A DNA stretch of 64,000 bases from Bacteroidaceae bacterium (GCA_017468985.1 JAFUHF010000020.1:1-64000), one strand, 5' to 3'. Shown: positions 25,768-34,496, numbered from the stretch's first letter. Notes: generated by a model from the sequence alone, not told the origin. Numbers and translations: made by a program.

Positions 25768-26829
25768 TTAAAGATTTGGCTTTGCCGATTGGTTGGATGG
25801 ACTCGTGTCCTTCACTACTGGCCAGCCGTTTTTCCAGTCCACCCTGTCAAGCAGCACCATTCGTCCTACTCCGGGGGCTGATTTCTTATACGCGTGATAA
25901 GGTATCCATGTCGTGCCGTCATTATCTTCTATCAGTTCGGCATTATGACCCGTTCCAGCCCAGAAGTCGTTGCCTTTGATCAGTACTTCATGCTTGTTAT
26001 TCAAGAGGGTCTCTCCTGCTTTATTCAAATAGGGACCGAAAAGTTTCGATGAGCGTGCTATGACCGTCTGATATGTACTGTTTGCACCCGAGCAACACGA
26101 GCCTGTCGAGCCAAAAAAGTAGTAATAGCCGTCCTTTTTATATATATATGCACCTTCGTAGGCACTACCGGCAATCTTAACCTTGTTGGCTCCTTCCTTT
26201 ATACTCAGTCCATCATCGCTGAGCTCTATGCCGTAGATGCCATGAAAGCTGCCCCAAAAGAGGTACTTGTGGCCGTCATCCTCTATATAGAATGGATCAA
26301 TGCTGTTTGTTACCCCTATTTCGTAACTGGTGAAGAGTTTTCCGTCGCCACCTACGGGTTTGAAGGGTCCCATGGGTTTGTCAGCGACGGCGACTCCTAC
26401 GCCACAGCTGTCAATGCCGCCCCATTTCGACATAGCGAAGTAAAGCACGTATTTATCGCCTATTCTATTGATGTCGGGAGCCCAGTAGCTGTTTACGCCC
26501 TTCACGAAAGTGGGGCGTTCCTGGTCGGTGAAGGCTGTGCCGATGCGAGACCAGTTGACCATGTTCTTCGAACGCCATATATTGATGCGACTACCGGTGG
26601 CGTAGAGGTAGTAGAAGCCGTCGTCGGCTTTCATACAGGAGGGGTCGGGTGCGTCTTGGGCTATGATGGCGTTACTATAGAAGGTACCGTTTTGTGCCAC
26701 GGTTGTAAGCACCTGGCCCCTCAGTGCGCTACTGCCGCCCATCGTTGCTGCAAGGGCCAGAATCGCTGCCGCCTTGAGCATTGTCTTTCCTAATGTTGCC
26801 ATTTTTCTGAGGGTTTTCTCGGTTATCAT
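25768..26829 (-). CDS. Glycoside hydrolase family 43 (arabinanase/arabinofuranosidase-like)
   Basis: 353 residues. A signal peptide ends near SALRGQ. A five-bladed propeller follows with the family's acidic residues in likely positions: QDAPDPSCMKADDGFYYLYAT (Asp base), SIDPFYIEDDGHKYLFWGS (middle Asp) and YEGAYIYKKDGYYYFFGS (Glu acid). CCSGAN is also typical of endo-arabinanase-like members. The start ATG 26829 overlaps the stop of the previous gene as ATGA, which fixes the start. Secreted arabinan or arabinoxylan degradation is the likely role; the exact bond is not decided. Confidence 0.85.
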   Translation of the reverse strand: MITEKTLRKMATLGKTMLKAAAILALAATMGGSSALRGQVLTTVAQNGTFYSNAIIAQDAPDPSCMKADDGFYYLYATGSRINIWRSKNMVNWSRIGTAFTDQERPTFVKGVNSYWAPDINRIGDKYVLYFAMSKWGGIDSCGVGVAVADKPMGPFKPVGGDGKLFTSYEIGVTNSIDPFYIEDDGHKYLFWGSFHGIYGIELSDDGLSIKEGANKVKIAGSAYEGAYIYKKDGYYYFFGSTGSCCSGANSTYQTVIARSSKLFGPYLNKAGETLLNNKHEVLIKGNDFWAGTGHNAELIEDNDGTTWIPYHAYKKSAPGVGRMVLLDRVDWKNGWPVVKDTSPSNQSAKPNL

Positions 26830-27569
26830 TTCAGTTCCAGTTTAAAAGTCCGTCCGCCGGCCCTCACAATGTAGAGTCCGGGCTGGAGTTCCCGTGCGAG
26901 GGTCTGCCGGCGTCCCTCTATGGAATAGAGTTCATAGTGATCCGTTCCCGTCACTATGATTTGCCTTCCTACCACTGCCACACTCACGTCCGACTCTGCC
27001 TGCAGGGGCAGGATGCCCGTCGGATCCTCGCCTTCCTTCACCAGATACCACGCAAACCCCGTAAAACGGGAGTTCTTTATGGCCGTGGTGATGCGATCGG
27101 GTGTGATATTCACGTTTGCCGCATTCATGAAGCGCACAACGCCGTAGTCATCCACGTAACTGAACAGATGCTGCCCGTTTCCCACCGTGCTCACCTCCCA
27201 CGCCGCTGCCTGACTCTTCGCAGAGGCCTCCTTCACGTAGTAGTACGTTTCACTGATCAGCACAGGCTTCTTTCCCAGGTAGCGCTTCGTTTCTTTGTTG
27301 CGTATATAGTATGACGTAGTGTCTGTGTTGGGAATAAACTCCCAGAGTTGCCTCGCGCTCTGCTCGTTGTAGGGTTCTATGCGAAATTCGTCAGAGTTCT
27401 CAGCCTTCCCCTTGTTGTCTTCCAAGCATTGGTTCCTGAACGTAGCCTTGGCGCTCACCATCCGATAGTATTGCCGGCCTCCTTCGGGGGTCTGCAGTTC
27501 TATCTGAGCCCGGGCCGAAAGTCCGCCCAAGCCCATTGCCACTGCCATTTCCACCACAGCTTTCTTCAT
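26826..27569 (-). CDS. Secreted protein with C-terminal sorting-type domain, function unknown
   Basis: About 247 residues from ATG 27569 (MKKAVVEMAV); the open frame to 27638 starts in the leader. A signal peptide ends in LSARAQ. The middle (about 25-165) has a trefoil-like look with repeated aromatic and basic turns (QYYRMVSAKATF, YYIRNKETKRYLGKK), perhaps a sugar-binding or ricin-type fold. The last ~65 residues (YSIEGRRQ...LQPGLYIVRAGGRTFKLELK) match the C-terminal domain also seen at 39099 and 53857. It is the first gene of the GH43-esterase operon, so carbohydrate binding on the surface is a reasonable guess. Confidence 0.65.
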   Translation of the reverse strand: MKKAVVEMAVAMGLGGLSARAQIELQTPEGGRQYYRMVSAKATFRNQCLEDNKGKAENSDEFRIEPYNEQSARQLWEFIPNTDTTSYYIRNKETKRYLGKKPVLISETYYYVKEASAKSQAAAWEVSTVGNGQHLFSYVDDYGVVRFMNAANVNITPDRITTAIKNSRFTGFAWYLVKEGEDPTGILPLQAESDVSVAVVGRQIIVTGTDHYELYSIEGRRQTLARELQPGLYIVRAGGRTFKLELK

Positions 27570-27658
27570 CGTCTGTCGTTTTGGGTTATTTCTGTCATTT
27601 TGGGAGATGCTCCCCTCTCGGCCGTCGCTTTCAGACACCTCATCGGCCTTCTTCCATG

Positions 27659-27666
27659 CAAAGTTA
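27659..27666 (-). promoter_or_regulatory. -7 promoter box (TAACTTTG) for the GH43 operon
   Basis: On the minus strand TAACTTTG matches TAnnTTTG. It lies 89 nt before ATG 27569. Confidence 0.6.
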
Positions 27667-27836
27667 GGCTTTTTCTATCATACGGTGGCCTCGTGCACCT
27701 CTTTTTCTGTTTTTCGAAGATGGTGAGGCGCGCCATTCTTTTCGAAATTTCCCAAATCATTGTCCAAATTTCTTCTATTCCCCTTTCCGAGCTCATTTTC
27801 ATGCGTTTTTGGAAAATCAAGTAAGGATTGAATGTG

Positions 27837-27844
27837 TAATTTTG
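27837..27844 (+). promoter_or_regulatory. -7 promoter box (TAATTTTG) for the efflux operon
   Basis: TAATTTTG ends 31 nt before ATG 27876 of the TolC-family gene, giving a short leader. Confidence 0.65.
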
Positions 27845-27875
27845 CATCCCCATTCTGAATAATCGAGCCCTATTC

Positions 27876-29336
27876 ATGAAGAAATTCTGTCTTATTTCCA
27901 TTGCGCTCCTCTCCGTCGGAGTTGCTCATGGCCAGCAGTTGCTCAGCCTGGACAGCTGTCGGGCCCTCGCCATGCGTAATAACAAACAACTGCTCATTGC
28001 GCAAGACCGCCTCAGCGCCGCGCAATATGAACAGCAGGCCGCGCATACCGCCTACCTGCCTAAGGTGGGTCTCTCGGGAGCCTATGTATGGAATCAGCGC
28101 TCCACGCACCTTCTCTCGAAGGACACGCAAAACCGCCTGACCCATTTGGGCACTAATGCGAGCACCGATCTTTCCCAGACGGCCGAAGCGTTGGCCCAGC
28201 AGAGTCCCCAGCTGGCTCCCTTACTGGCCAGTCTGAGCACGCCGATGGTGTCAACACTCAATCTGGCCGGTCAGAATATCGTAAACGCCCTCCAGACCAG
28301 CACCTACAACGTCTACGCCGGAGCGCTCACCCTTACGCAGCCCATCTATCTGGGCGGACGAATCAAGGCCTACGATCAGATCACCCGATTCACCACCCAG
28401 CTCCTCGGTGCCCAACGCCAGCACCTCCTTTCTGAGGTCATCTACAGCACTGACCAGGCCTATTGGCAGATTGTTTCGCTCTCTGGAAAGAAGCGCTTAG
28501 CCGAGTCCTACGTCCAGATGCTCCAGAAGCTCAACGACGACATCTCGAAGATGTACTCCGAGGGCCTCACCACCAAGGCCAGCACCCTCACCGTCAACGT
28601 CAAGCTCAACGAAGCCGAGATGACCCTCACCAAGGTCAATGATGGACTCAGTCTGGCGCGTATGCTACTCTGCCAACTCTGTGGTCTGCCCATCAGCGAC
28701 GCCATCCGCCTCTCCGACGAGGCTTCCGACGAGCTTCCGGTAGACATCACCCTCTCTGCCGCCGACACCGCCCAGGCCTTTGCCCTCCGCCAAGACCTCC
28801 AGATGCTTTCCACGTCTGTCAAACTGGCCGAACAGAACGTGAAGCTCGTTCGTGGCTCCTTCCGTCCGTCCCTCATGGCCATGGGCGGCTACAGTGTGAT
28901 GAATCCAAACGTCTACAACGGCTTCGAAAACAAGTTCAAGGGCAACATCAACGTAGGCATCGCCCTCCAGATGCCCATTTGGCGGTGGGGCGAGAGCCGT
29001 TACCGCATCCGCGCCGCCCAGGCCCTGGCCGAAAGCCAGCGCCACTCCTACATTGAGGCTAAGGAGCGCATTGACTTGCAGGTCCACCAGGCCCAGTTCA
29101 AGCTCAACGAGGCGCAAAACAAGCTCCGCATGGCGCGCAAGAACATGGAGAAGGCCGACGAGAATCTTCACTATGCCGACGTGGGATTCCACGAGGGCGT
29201 AATCCCTGCCTCCGACATGCTCGAAGCCCAAACGGCGTGGCTGCAGGCCAGAAGCGAGCGTCTCGACGCTGAAATAGAGGTAAAACTCGCCTACCTGTAC
29301 CTCAGCAAGTCTACCGGACGCCTCCGCTTCGAGTAG
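27876..29336 (+). CDS. TolC-family outer-membrane efflux protein
   Basis: 486 residues. A signal peptide ends in VGVAHGQQ. Two outer-membrane-factor repeats follow, each with long helices and a hairpin region (STYNVYAGALTLTQPIYLGG in the first, NVGIALQMPIWRWGESRYR in the second). The C-terminal helix EVKLAYLYLSKSTGRL is typical. Trimers form a channel across the outer membrane and periplasm. It heads the operon with an HlyD-type adaptor and two ABC-2 permeases. Confidence 0.92.
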   Translation: MKKFCLISIALLSVGVAHGQQLLSLDSCRALAMRNNKQLLIAQDRLSAAQYEQQAAHTAYLPKVGLSGAYVWNQRSTHLLSKDTQNRLTHLGTNASTDLSQTAEALAQQSPQLAPLLASLSTPMVSTLNLAGQNIVNALQTSTYNVYAGALTLTQPIYLGGRIKAYDQITRFTTQLLGAQRQHLLSEVIYSTDQAYWQIVSLSGKKRLAESYVQMLQKLNDDISKMYSEGLTTKASTLTVNVKLNEAEMTLTKVNDGLSLARMLLCQLCGLPISDAIRLSDEASDELPVDITLSAADTAQAFALRQDLQMLSTSVKLAEQNVKLVRGSFRPSLMAMGGYSVMNPNVYNGFENKFKGNINVGIALQMPIWRWGESRYRIRAAQALAESQRHSYIEAKERIDLQVHQAQFKLNEAQNKLRMARKNMEKADENLHYADVGFHEGVIPASDMLEAQTAWLQARSERLDAEIEVKLAYLYLSKSTGRLRFE

Positions 29337-29416
29337 CGAATCCCGTTCCTCCGTTCTGAAATGTTTCATTATCCCGTTCACATATCGTTCATCCTTTTCA
29401 AGCAAACCAATCATTC

Positions 29417-30409
29417 ATGGCAAAGAACAAGTCAGAGTTAGGCCTGATTTTGCGGCCTATCATCTTCATCACGATAGTCATTTTAGCCGTCGGGCTCATT
29501 GGCTACTTCACCCTGGGTCACGACTCCGAAACCATACAGGGCCAGGTGGAAGTCTCTCAGTATCGCGTGTCGGGCAAGGTTCCCGGACGCATTGACGCGC
29601 TTTATGTCCAGGAGGGTCAGACCGTCCACGCAGGCGACACGCTCGTGCGCCTCGACGCTCCGGAAGTATGGGCCAAGCTCGATCAGGCCCGCAGCGCCGA
29701 AGAGGCCGCTCAGGCACTGAGCGACAAAGCTCGCCGCGGCACCAGACAGGAACAGATACAGTCAGCCCTCGAACTTTGGAAAAAGTCGCAGGCCGGTGTC
29801 ACCATTGCCGAGAAAACCTTTACGCGCATCAAGCATCTCTACGACGAGGGCGTGGTTCCTGCACAGCGCCTTGACGAGGCCACAGCCCAGCGCGACGCTG
29901 CCATAGCCACCGAAAAGGCCGCCGCAGCACAGTACCAGATGGCCCTCAACGGCGCACAGCGCGAAGATAAGGCCGCCGCCCAGGCCCAGGTGGCCAGGGC
30001 CCAGGGAGCAGTGAGCGAGGTGGAGTCCTATTTGCAGGAAACCGTGCTCACGGCACCGGCCGACGGCGAGGTGAGCGAGATTTTTCCCAAACTGGGAGAG
30101 CTCGTGGGTCAGGGCTCGCCCATTATGAACGTCAGCATGCTGGACGACCTCTGGATTACCTTCAATGTGCGTGAAGACCTGCTGTGCGACCTTTCCATGG
30201 GGGCTGTAGTCACCGGCTTCGTGCCTGCGCTCAATAATAAGGAGTTCAGCATGAAGGTCTACTACCTGAAGGACCTTGGCACCTACGCCACGTGGAAGGC
30301 CACCAAGAGCACGGGGCAATACGACCTCAAGACTTTCGAAGTCAAGGCTCGTCCGGAGGTTCCCGTGGAAGGACTTCGTCCGGGCATGACTGTGGTACTC
30401 CGCCGCTGA
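29417..30409 (+). CDS. HlyD/EmrA-type membrane fusion (adaptor) protein
   Basis: 330 residues. One N-terminal membrane helix (about 11-30) is followed by a lipoyl/barrel-sandwich half (GKVPGRIDALYVQEGQTVHAGDTLVRLDAPE). A long Ala/Gln-rich coiled coil covers about 75-200, then the second lipoyl half (TAPADGEVSEIFPKLGELVG) and a beta-barrel domain. It bridges an inner-membrane pump to the TolC channel. It starts 80 nt after the TolC-family gene and ends 18 nt before the first permease. Confidence 0.92.
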   Translation: MAKNKSELGLILRPIIFITIVILAVGLIGYFTLGHDSETIQGQVEVSQYRVSGKVPGRIDALYVQEGQTVHAGDTLVRLDAPEVWAKLDQARSAEEAAQALSDKARRGTRQEQIQSALELWKKSQAGVTIAEKTFTRIKHLYDEGVVPAQRLDEATAQRDAAIATEKAAAAQYQMALNGAQREDKAAAQAQVARAQGAVSEVESYLQETVLTAPADGEVSEIFPKLGELVGQGSPIMNVSMLDDLWITFNVREDLLCDLSMGAVVTGFVPALNNKEFSMKVYYLKDLGTYATWKATKSTGQYDLKTFEVKARPEVPVEGLRPGMTVVLRR

Positions 30410-30427
30410 TCCTCAAAAGCTCCGACC

Positions 30428-31609
30428 ATGCGCCGACCCTACGATTCCCTGCACTCTTTCCTGACGGTGTTCCGTCGGGAGTGGCTGCGCATGTGTTCAC
30501 GCCCCATCTACTTCTATTGCATCATCGTTGCACCCCTCGTTTGCCTGCTGTTCTTCACTTCGTTGATGAAAGAAGGGCTTCCGTCCAGGCTGCCCGTAGC
30601 CGTGGTCGACCTTGACCGCAGTGCCACGTCGCGCAACGCCATTCGCACCTTTGCTTCCATGCAGCAGGTGGGCGCCCCCTTGGAGTGCTCCAGCTTTTCC
30701 GAGGCACGCGATGCCTTGCAGCAAGGCCAGGTCTACGGTATTCTGCTCATTCCGGCCCACTTCGCAGAGGATCTCCAGGCTTTCAGGCAGCCCAAACTCT
30801 CCTACTACACCAGCTACACCTATCTCATCCCGGGCTCGCTGCTCTACTCCAACATGCGCAAGCTCACCGAGCTCATCTCGGGCGCCGCGCTACGCTCGCA
30901 GCTCCGCGCCCGAGGGGCCACGGAGGACCAAGTCCTGGGCTACGTCCAGCCCATCGTCATTGAGTCGCACGCCCTCTTCAACCCCAGCCTCAATTACTCC
31001 ATTTATCTCACCAACCTGCTCCTCCCCGGCGTGCTCATGCTGCTCATTTCCATCATGACGGTCTACGTCGTCGGTTCCGAGGTCAAGGAAAACACTGCGC
31101 GCTTCTGGCTGGAGCGCGGCAACCACTCCATACTGCTCTCCCTCACGGCCAAGCTCCTGCCCTATACGCTGGTGTTCTTCGTCATAGGCATGGCTTGCGA
31201 CGTTTACCTCTATCTCATCCTTGACTACCCCTGTCATTGCGGTATGCCGGCCGTTTTGTTCCTTACCCTGTGCATGGTGCTCGCTGCCCAGGGCCTCGGA
31301 CTGCTGTTCTTCGCCCTGGTTCCCACGCTCCGCATGGCGCTGAGCCTGACCTGCCTGTGGGGCGTCGTTTCCTTCTCCATCTGCGGCATGTCCTTCCCCT
31401 ACGCCGCCATGAGTGCCCCCATCAAGGCGCTCAGCCACCTCTTCCCCCTCCGTTATTACTATCTGGTTTACGTGGCACGCCTCCTCGACGGCCATTCTTT
31501 CCTCACGGCTTGGGAAGGCTACCTGGGCCTCTTCGCTTTCATGCTGCTTCCGCTGCTGTTCTTACTCAGGCTCAAGCGCGAACTCATCCATACAGACTAC
31601 ATCCCATGA
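30428..31609 (+). CDS. ABC-2 type transporter permease (first of pair)
   Basis: 393 residues. One membrane helix near residues 22-45 is followed by a periplasmic domain of about 150 residues (VAVVDLDRSATSRNAIRTF), then five membrane segments from about residue 185 (YLTNLLLPGVLMLLISIMTV). This is the YhgE/YhhJ-like ABC-2 permease layout found with HlyD adaptors in drug or lipid exporters. Its stop overlaps the next start as ATGA. No nucleotide-binding domain is in this protein. Confidence 0.88.
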   Translation: MRRPYDSLHSFLTVFRREWLRMCSRPIYFYCIIVAPLVCLLFFTSLMKEGLPSRLPVAVVDLDRSATSRNAIRTFASMQQVGAPLECSSFSEARDALQQGQVYGILLIPAHFAEDLQAFRQPKLSYYTSYTYLIPGSLLYSNMRKLTELISGAALRSQLRARGATEDQVLGYVQPIVIESHALFNPSLNYSIYLTNLLLPGVLMLLISIMTVYVVGSEVKENTARFWLERGNHSILLSLTAKLLPYTLVFFVIGMACDVYLYLILDYPCHCGMPAVLFLTLCMVLAAQGLGLLFFALVPTLRMALSLTCLWGVVSFSICGMSFPYAAMSAPIKALSHLFPLRYYYLVYVARLLDGHSFLTAWEGYLGLFAFMLLPLLFLLRLKRELIHTDYIP

Positions 31610-32820
31610 TCGTTTCACACTTCCACAGCCTCTGGCAAGGCCTGAAGGACACTCTGCACATCTGGCAGCTCGAAAGCCACATCATCTTCCATGATGCAGG
31701 AGTGCTTATATTCTGTCTGCTCGTGCCGCTGGGCTATCCGCTGCTCTATACCGTAATATATAATACGGAGTTGATGCGTGAGGTACCGATCACCGTGGTA
31801 GACCAAAACCACAGCGCCCTCTCGCGCGAGTTCATCCGCAAGGTGGACGCCTCGCAGTGGGTCAAGGTCGTCAGCTCCGCACAGAGCGAAGCCGATGCGC
31901 AGGAGGCCATCAGGGAAGGCCGCACCTTTGGATACCTGCTCCTGCCCGGCGACTTCTCGTCCCGACTCGCTGAGGGACGTCAGGCCTACGTGGGCATGTA
32001 TGCCGACATGGGCGGACTGCTCTACTACAAGGGCATCCTCCTGGCCGCCACCGACGCTTCCCTTGAAATGAACCGCGACATCAAGATTCGGCGCGCCGCA
32101 AAGTTCACCGCCGAGGAAGACCAGATAGCCGCCTATCCCGTAAAGAACGAGGAAGTCACCCTCTTCAATCCCACGCAGGGTTTTGCCTCCTTCCTCATAC
32201 CGGCCGTCGTGATTCTCATCATTCAGCAAACCCTCCTGCTGGCCATCGGCATGGCTGGAGGCACGGCTGAGGAGAAACAGGAGTATGGCGAGCTCATTGC
32301 CACCAGTCGCCGCAGCAGAGGCACCTTCCACATCATTCTGGGACGGGCCCTGGCCTACCTGCTCATCTACGCCGTCACTTCTGCCTACATGACATGCGTC
32401 GTTCCCCACCTGTTCCAGCTTCCTCAGCTGGGCAGAGGAGCCGACCTGCTGCTGTTCCTCCTTCCCTACGTGCTGGCATGCATCTTCTTTGCCATGACGC
32501 TCTCCATACTGATGCGCCATCGCGAGATGAGCATCATGGTGTTCGTTGTGACCTCCGTACCCTTGCTGTTCATCTCTGGCATATCGTGGCCCGCCAGTGC
32601 CATTCCGCCGTTTCTCAAGGGCGTATCGTGGCTCTTCCCCTCCACTTTCGGAATCAATGGCTATGTACGCATCAACACCATGGGAGCCACGCTCTCGCAG
32701 GTGCGTTCAGAGTGGCTGGGCCTGTGGGCACAGACCATCATCTATTTTCTCACCGCCTACCTCAGCTGCCGAGTGATACTCCATCGTAGCACCAGGCGCG
32801 CCGCCGCCCTGAAAGGCTGA
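31606..32820 (+). CDS. ABC-2 type transporter permease (second of pair)
   Basis: 404 residues from ATG 31606, which overlaps the previous stop as ATGA; the longer open frame to 31237 is a shadow. Layout parallels the first permease: one helix near 30-50, a periplasmic domain starting VPITVVDQNHSALSREFIRK, then five helices from about 195 (GFASFLIPAVVILIIQQTLL). The pair probably forms a heterodimer. No ATPase gene is adjacent, so energy must come from a subunit encoded elsewhere or by another means. Its stop is immediately followed by the 42-bp repeat array B. Confidence 0.88.
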   Translation: MIVSHFHSLWQGLKDTLHIWQLESHIIFHDAGVLIFCLLVPLGYPLLYTVIYNTELMREVPITVVDQNHSALSREFIRKVDASQWVKVVSSAQSEADAQEAIREGRTFGYLLLPGDFSSRLAEGRQAYVGMYADMGGLLYYKGILLAATDASLEMNRDIKIRRAAKFTAEEDQIAAYPVKNEEVTLFNPTQGFASFLIPAVVILIIQQTLLLAIGMAGGTAEEKQEYGELIATSRRSRGTFHIILGRALAYLLIYAVTSAYMTCVVPHLFQLPQLGRGADLLLFLLPYVLACIFFAMTLSILMRHREMSIMVFVVTSVPLLFISGISWPASAIPPFLKGVSWLFPSTFGINGYVRINTMGATLSQVRSEWLGLWAQTIIYFLTAYLSCRVILHRSTRRAAALKG

Positions 32821-32851
32821 ACCGCCCCTCCCTTCTCCCTTTCCGGAAGCC

Positions 32852-33061
32852 GAGAAGGCCCAACCGTGCCCCGTTCGCCGTTTCTCAACCCCTGAGCAGG
32901 CCCAATGGAGCCTCGTTCGTCGTTTCAAAGCCGATGAGAAGGCCCGACAGAGCCCCATTCTTCCCCATTCATCCCCTGAAGAAGGCCGATGGAGCCTCGT
33001 CCGCCGTTTCTCAACTGCTGAGCAGGGCCGATGGAGCCTCCATTTTCGTTTCCCCGAAGCA
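32852..33061. repeat. 42-bp minisatellite array B (five units) after the efflux operon
   Basis: Units starting GAGAAGGCC, GAGCAGGCC, GAGAAGGCC, GAAGAAGGCC and GAGCAGGGCC begin at 32852, 32894, 32936, 32978 and 33020, exactly 42 bases apart. A degenerate further unit may overlap the permease stop (32810-32851). The shared core is GGCCNAATGGAGCCTCGTTC or close to it. The same 12-base core GGCNNAATGGAG appears on the minus strand of array A. The array ends 22 bases before the promoter of the YhhN gene. Confidence 0.85.
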
Positions 33062-33083
33062 CAGAAGAGTAAAGAATAAGTCG

Positions 33084-33091
33084 TACCTTTG
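33084..33091 (+). promoter_or_regulatory. -7 promoter box (TACCTTTG) for the YhhN-family gene
   Basis: TACCTTTG matches TAnnTTTG and is followed by only CGCC before ATG 33096. This predicts a leaderless or nearly leaderless mRNA. Confidence 0.65.
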
Positions 33092-33095
33092 CGCC

Positions 33096-33755
33096 ATGAA
33101 GCACAGCCTCTCCGCCCGACAATGCACCTTCGCCGCCGCCCTCGCGGTGGCCCTCGGCTTGTGCGCGTTCTACTTCAGTCCCCTTCGGGCCGAAGCCAAA
33201 ATAGCCTACGTGGCCGCCTTTCTGGCCCTCACGCTGGCCCTGCACTGCCTGAGGGAAGGAACCCGGGCCTGGTGGATGGTGGGCGGACTGCTGCTCAGCG
33301 CCGTGGGCGACTGGATGGTAGCCCGTCACGACTTTCTGCTCCAAATGGGAGCCTTCATGCTGGCCCACGTGGCCTACATCCTTCACTTCCTGCGCCTCCG
33401 CAGGCCTGCGCGCCGCCTGCCCCTCCTGCTCACGGGCGCTGCGGTCGTGGCCCTGTGCCTCACGGTGGCCGTCCGCGTGCTGCCAGGCGTAGAACAGAGC
33501 ATCGTCTTCTGGGGCGTGGGGCTCTACAGCCTCGTGATCAGCACCATGCTCCTTGCTGCCTGCCTCACGGGCCGCACCGGCTACTGGGCTGGAGCCGCCG
33601 CCTTCGTGGCATCAGACTTCATCCTGGCGTGGAACAAGTTTGTGGCCCCCGTGACCGACGCCCACTGGTGGATCATGGTTCCCTACTATGGCGCGCAGCT
33701 CCTGCTATGGGCCACCGCCTGGAATGACTCAAAGAAAAACTCCAAACATGCATAG
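33096..33755 (+). CDS. YhhN-family (lysoplasmalogenase-like) membrane protein
   Basis: 219 residues with seven or eight membrane segments. The family's acidic motifs are present: GLLLSAVGDWMVAR at about 68-81 and AAAFVASDFILAWNKF near 170, with HVAYILHFL between. YhhN/TMEM86 proteins include lysoplasmalogenases that cleave the vinyl-ether bond of lysoplasmalogens; the bacterial role is often unclear. Plasmalogens occur in some anaerobes, so the activity is possible. The stop overlaps the start of the VanX-type gene by 8 bases. Confidence 0.8.
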   Translation: MKHSLSARQCTFAAALAVALGLCAFYFSPLRAEAKIAYVAAFLALTLALHCLREGTRAWWMVGGLLLSAVGDWMVARHDFLLQMGAFMLAHVAYILHFLRLRRPARRLPLLLTGAAVVALCLTVAVRVLPGVEQSIVFWGVGLYSLVISTMLLAACLTGRTGYWAGAAAFVASDFILAWNKFVAPVTDAHWWIMVPYYGAQLLLWATAWNDSKKNSKHA

Positions 33756-34428
33756 ACTCCAGATTCTGCTCCTCATGGCCGCCCTGACCATGGGGATCGC
33801 GTCCGCTCCAGCCCAGCCGCTCAGCCCCACCGAGCGCAGCATGGAGGCTCAGGGCATGGTAGACGTCACAACCGTAGACAGCACCATCAGGGTGAGCCTC
33901 ATGTATGCCCGGACCGACAATTTCACGGGCCAGCTGCTCTACACCGATTTGCATCGCGCATACCTGCACCCCAAGGCTGCACGCGCCCTGGCCCAGGCCC
34001 AACGCTACCTCAAGGCCGCTCACCCCCATCTGAGCCTCAAAATCTACGACGCCTGCCGCCCCATGAGCATTCAGCAAAAGATGTGGAACACCGTCAAGGG
34101 CACCGCCGTGCAAGATTACGTGAGCAACCCTGCCAACGGCGGCGGACTGCACAATTATGGCATGGCCGTAGACATCACCCTCTGCAATGAGCAGGGCGAC
34201 AGCCTCGCCATGGGCACGAAGGTAGACCACATGAGTTCCCTGTCGCACATCGACCGTGAAGACGAGCTGCTCAGACAGGGCAGGCTCTCCAAGGAAGCCG
34301 TGAGCAACCGCCGCATACTGCGCAAAGCCATGATGCAGGCCGGATTCAAGCCCCTGCGCACCGAGTGGTGGCACTTCAACCTCATCTACAGGGCCGAAGC
34401 GCGCCGCAACTATCCCTACGTCAAGTAG
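33748..34428 (+). CDS. D-alanyl-D-alanine dipeptidase (VanX/DdpX family)
   Basis: 226 residues from ATG 33748; the open frame back to 33688 lies inside the previous gene. A signal peptide ends in SAPAQ. Zinc-site motifs are clear: LHNYGMAVDITL (HxxxxxxD) and TEWWHFN (ExxH). IYDACRPMSIQQKMW gives the conserved Arg. The enzyme hydrolyses D-Ala-D-Ala. A secreted form without vanH/vanA nearby probably recycles wall peptides instead of giving glycopeptide resistance. Cotranscribed with the YhhN gene. Confidence 0.9.
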   Translation: MHRLQILLLMAALTMGIASAPAQPLSPTERSMEAQGMVDVTTVDSTIRVSLMYARTDNFTGQLLYTDLHRAYLHPKAARALAQAQRYLKAAHPHLSLKIYDACRPMSIQQKMWNTVKGTAVQDYVSNPANGGGLHNYGMAVDITLCNEQGDSLAMGTKVDHMSSLSHIDREDELLRQGRLSKEAVSNRRILRKAMMQAGFKPLRTEWWHFNLIYRAEARRNYPYVK

Positions 34429-34464
34429 CCCCACCCCTCTTTAAGCAAAAATAACGACAGACAG

Positions 34465-34496
34465 TTGACAGATTATGCCAACATTTCGTATCTTTG
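34465..34496 (+). promoter_or_regulatory. Promoter (TTG ... TATCTTTG) of the papain-like protein gene
   Basis: The -7 box TATCTTTG is at 34489-34496, and a TTGACA starts at 34465, 24 bases before it, near the usual -33 distance. The ATG at 34528 follows after a 31-nt leader. Confidence 0.7.

Larger units (their letters stand above)
27570..27875. other. Divergent promoter region between the GH43 operon and the efflux operon
   Basis: A 306-base gap with one -7 box in each direction (27659-27666 minus, 27837-27844 plus). The minus transcript has a leader of about 85 nt. No RNA gene or extra ORF is convincing. Confidence 0.6.

Noticed and set aside
31237..31605. Extended N-terminus of the second ABC permease
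   Set aside because: This part is the shadow of the first permease; the ATGA overlap at 31606 gives the natural start.
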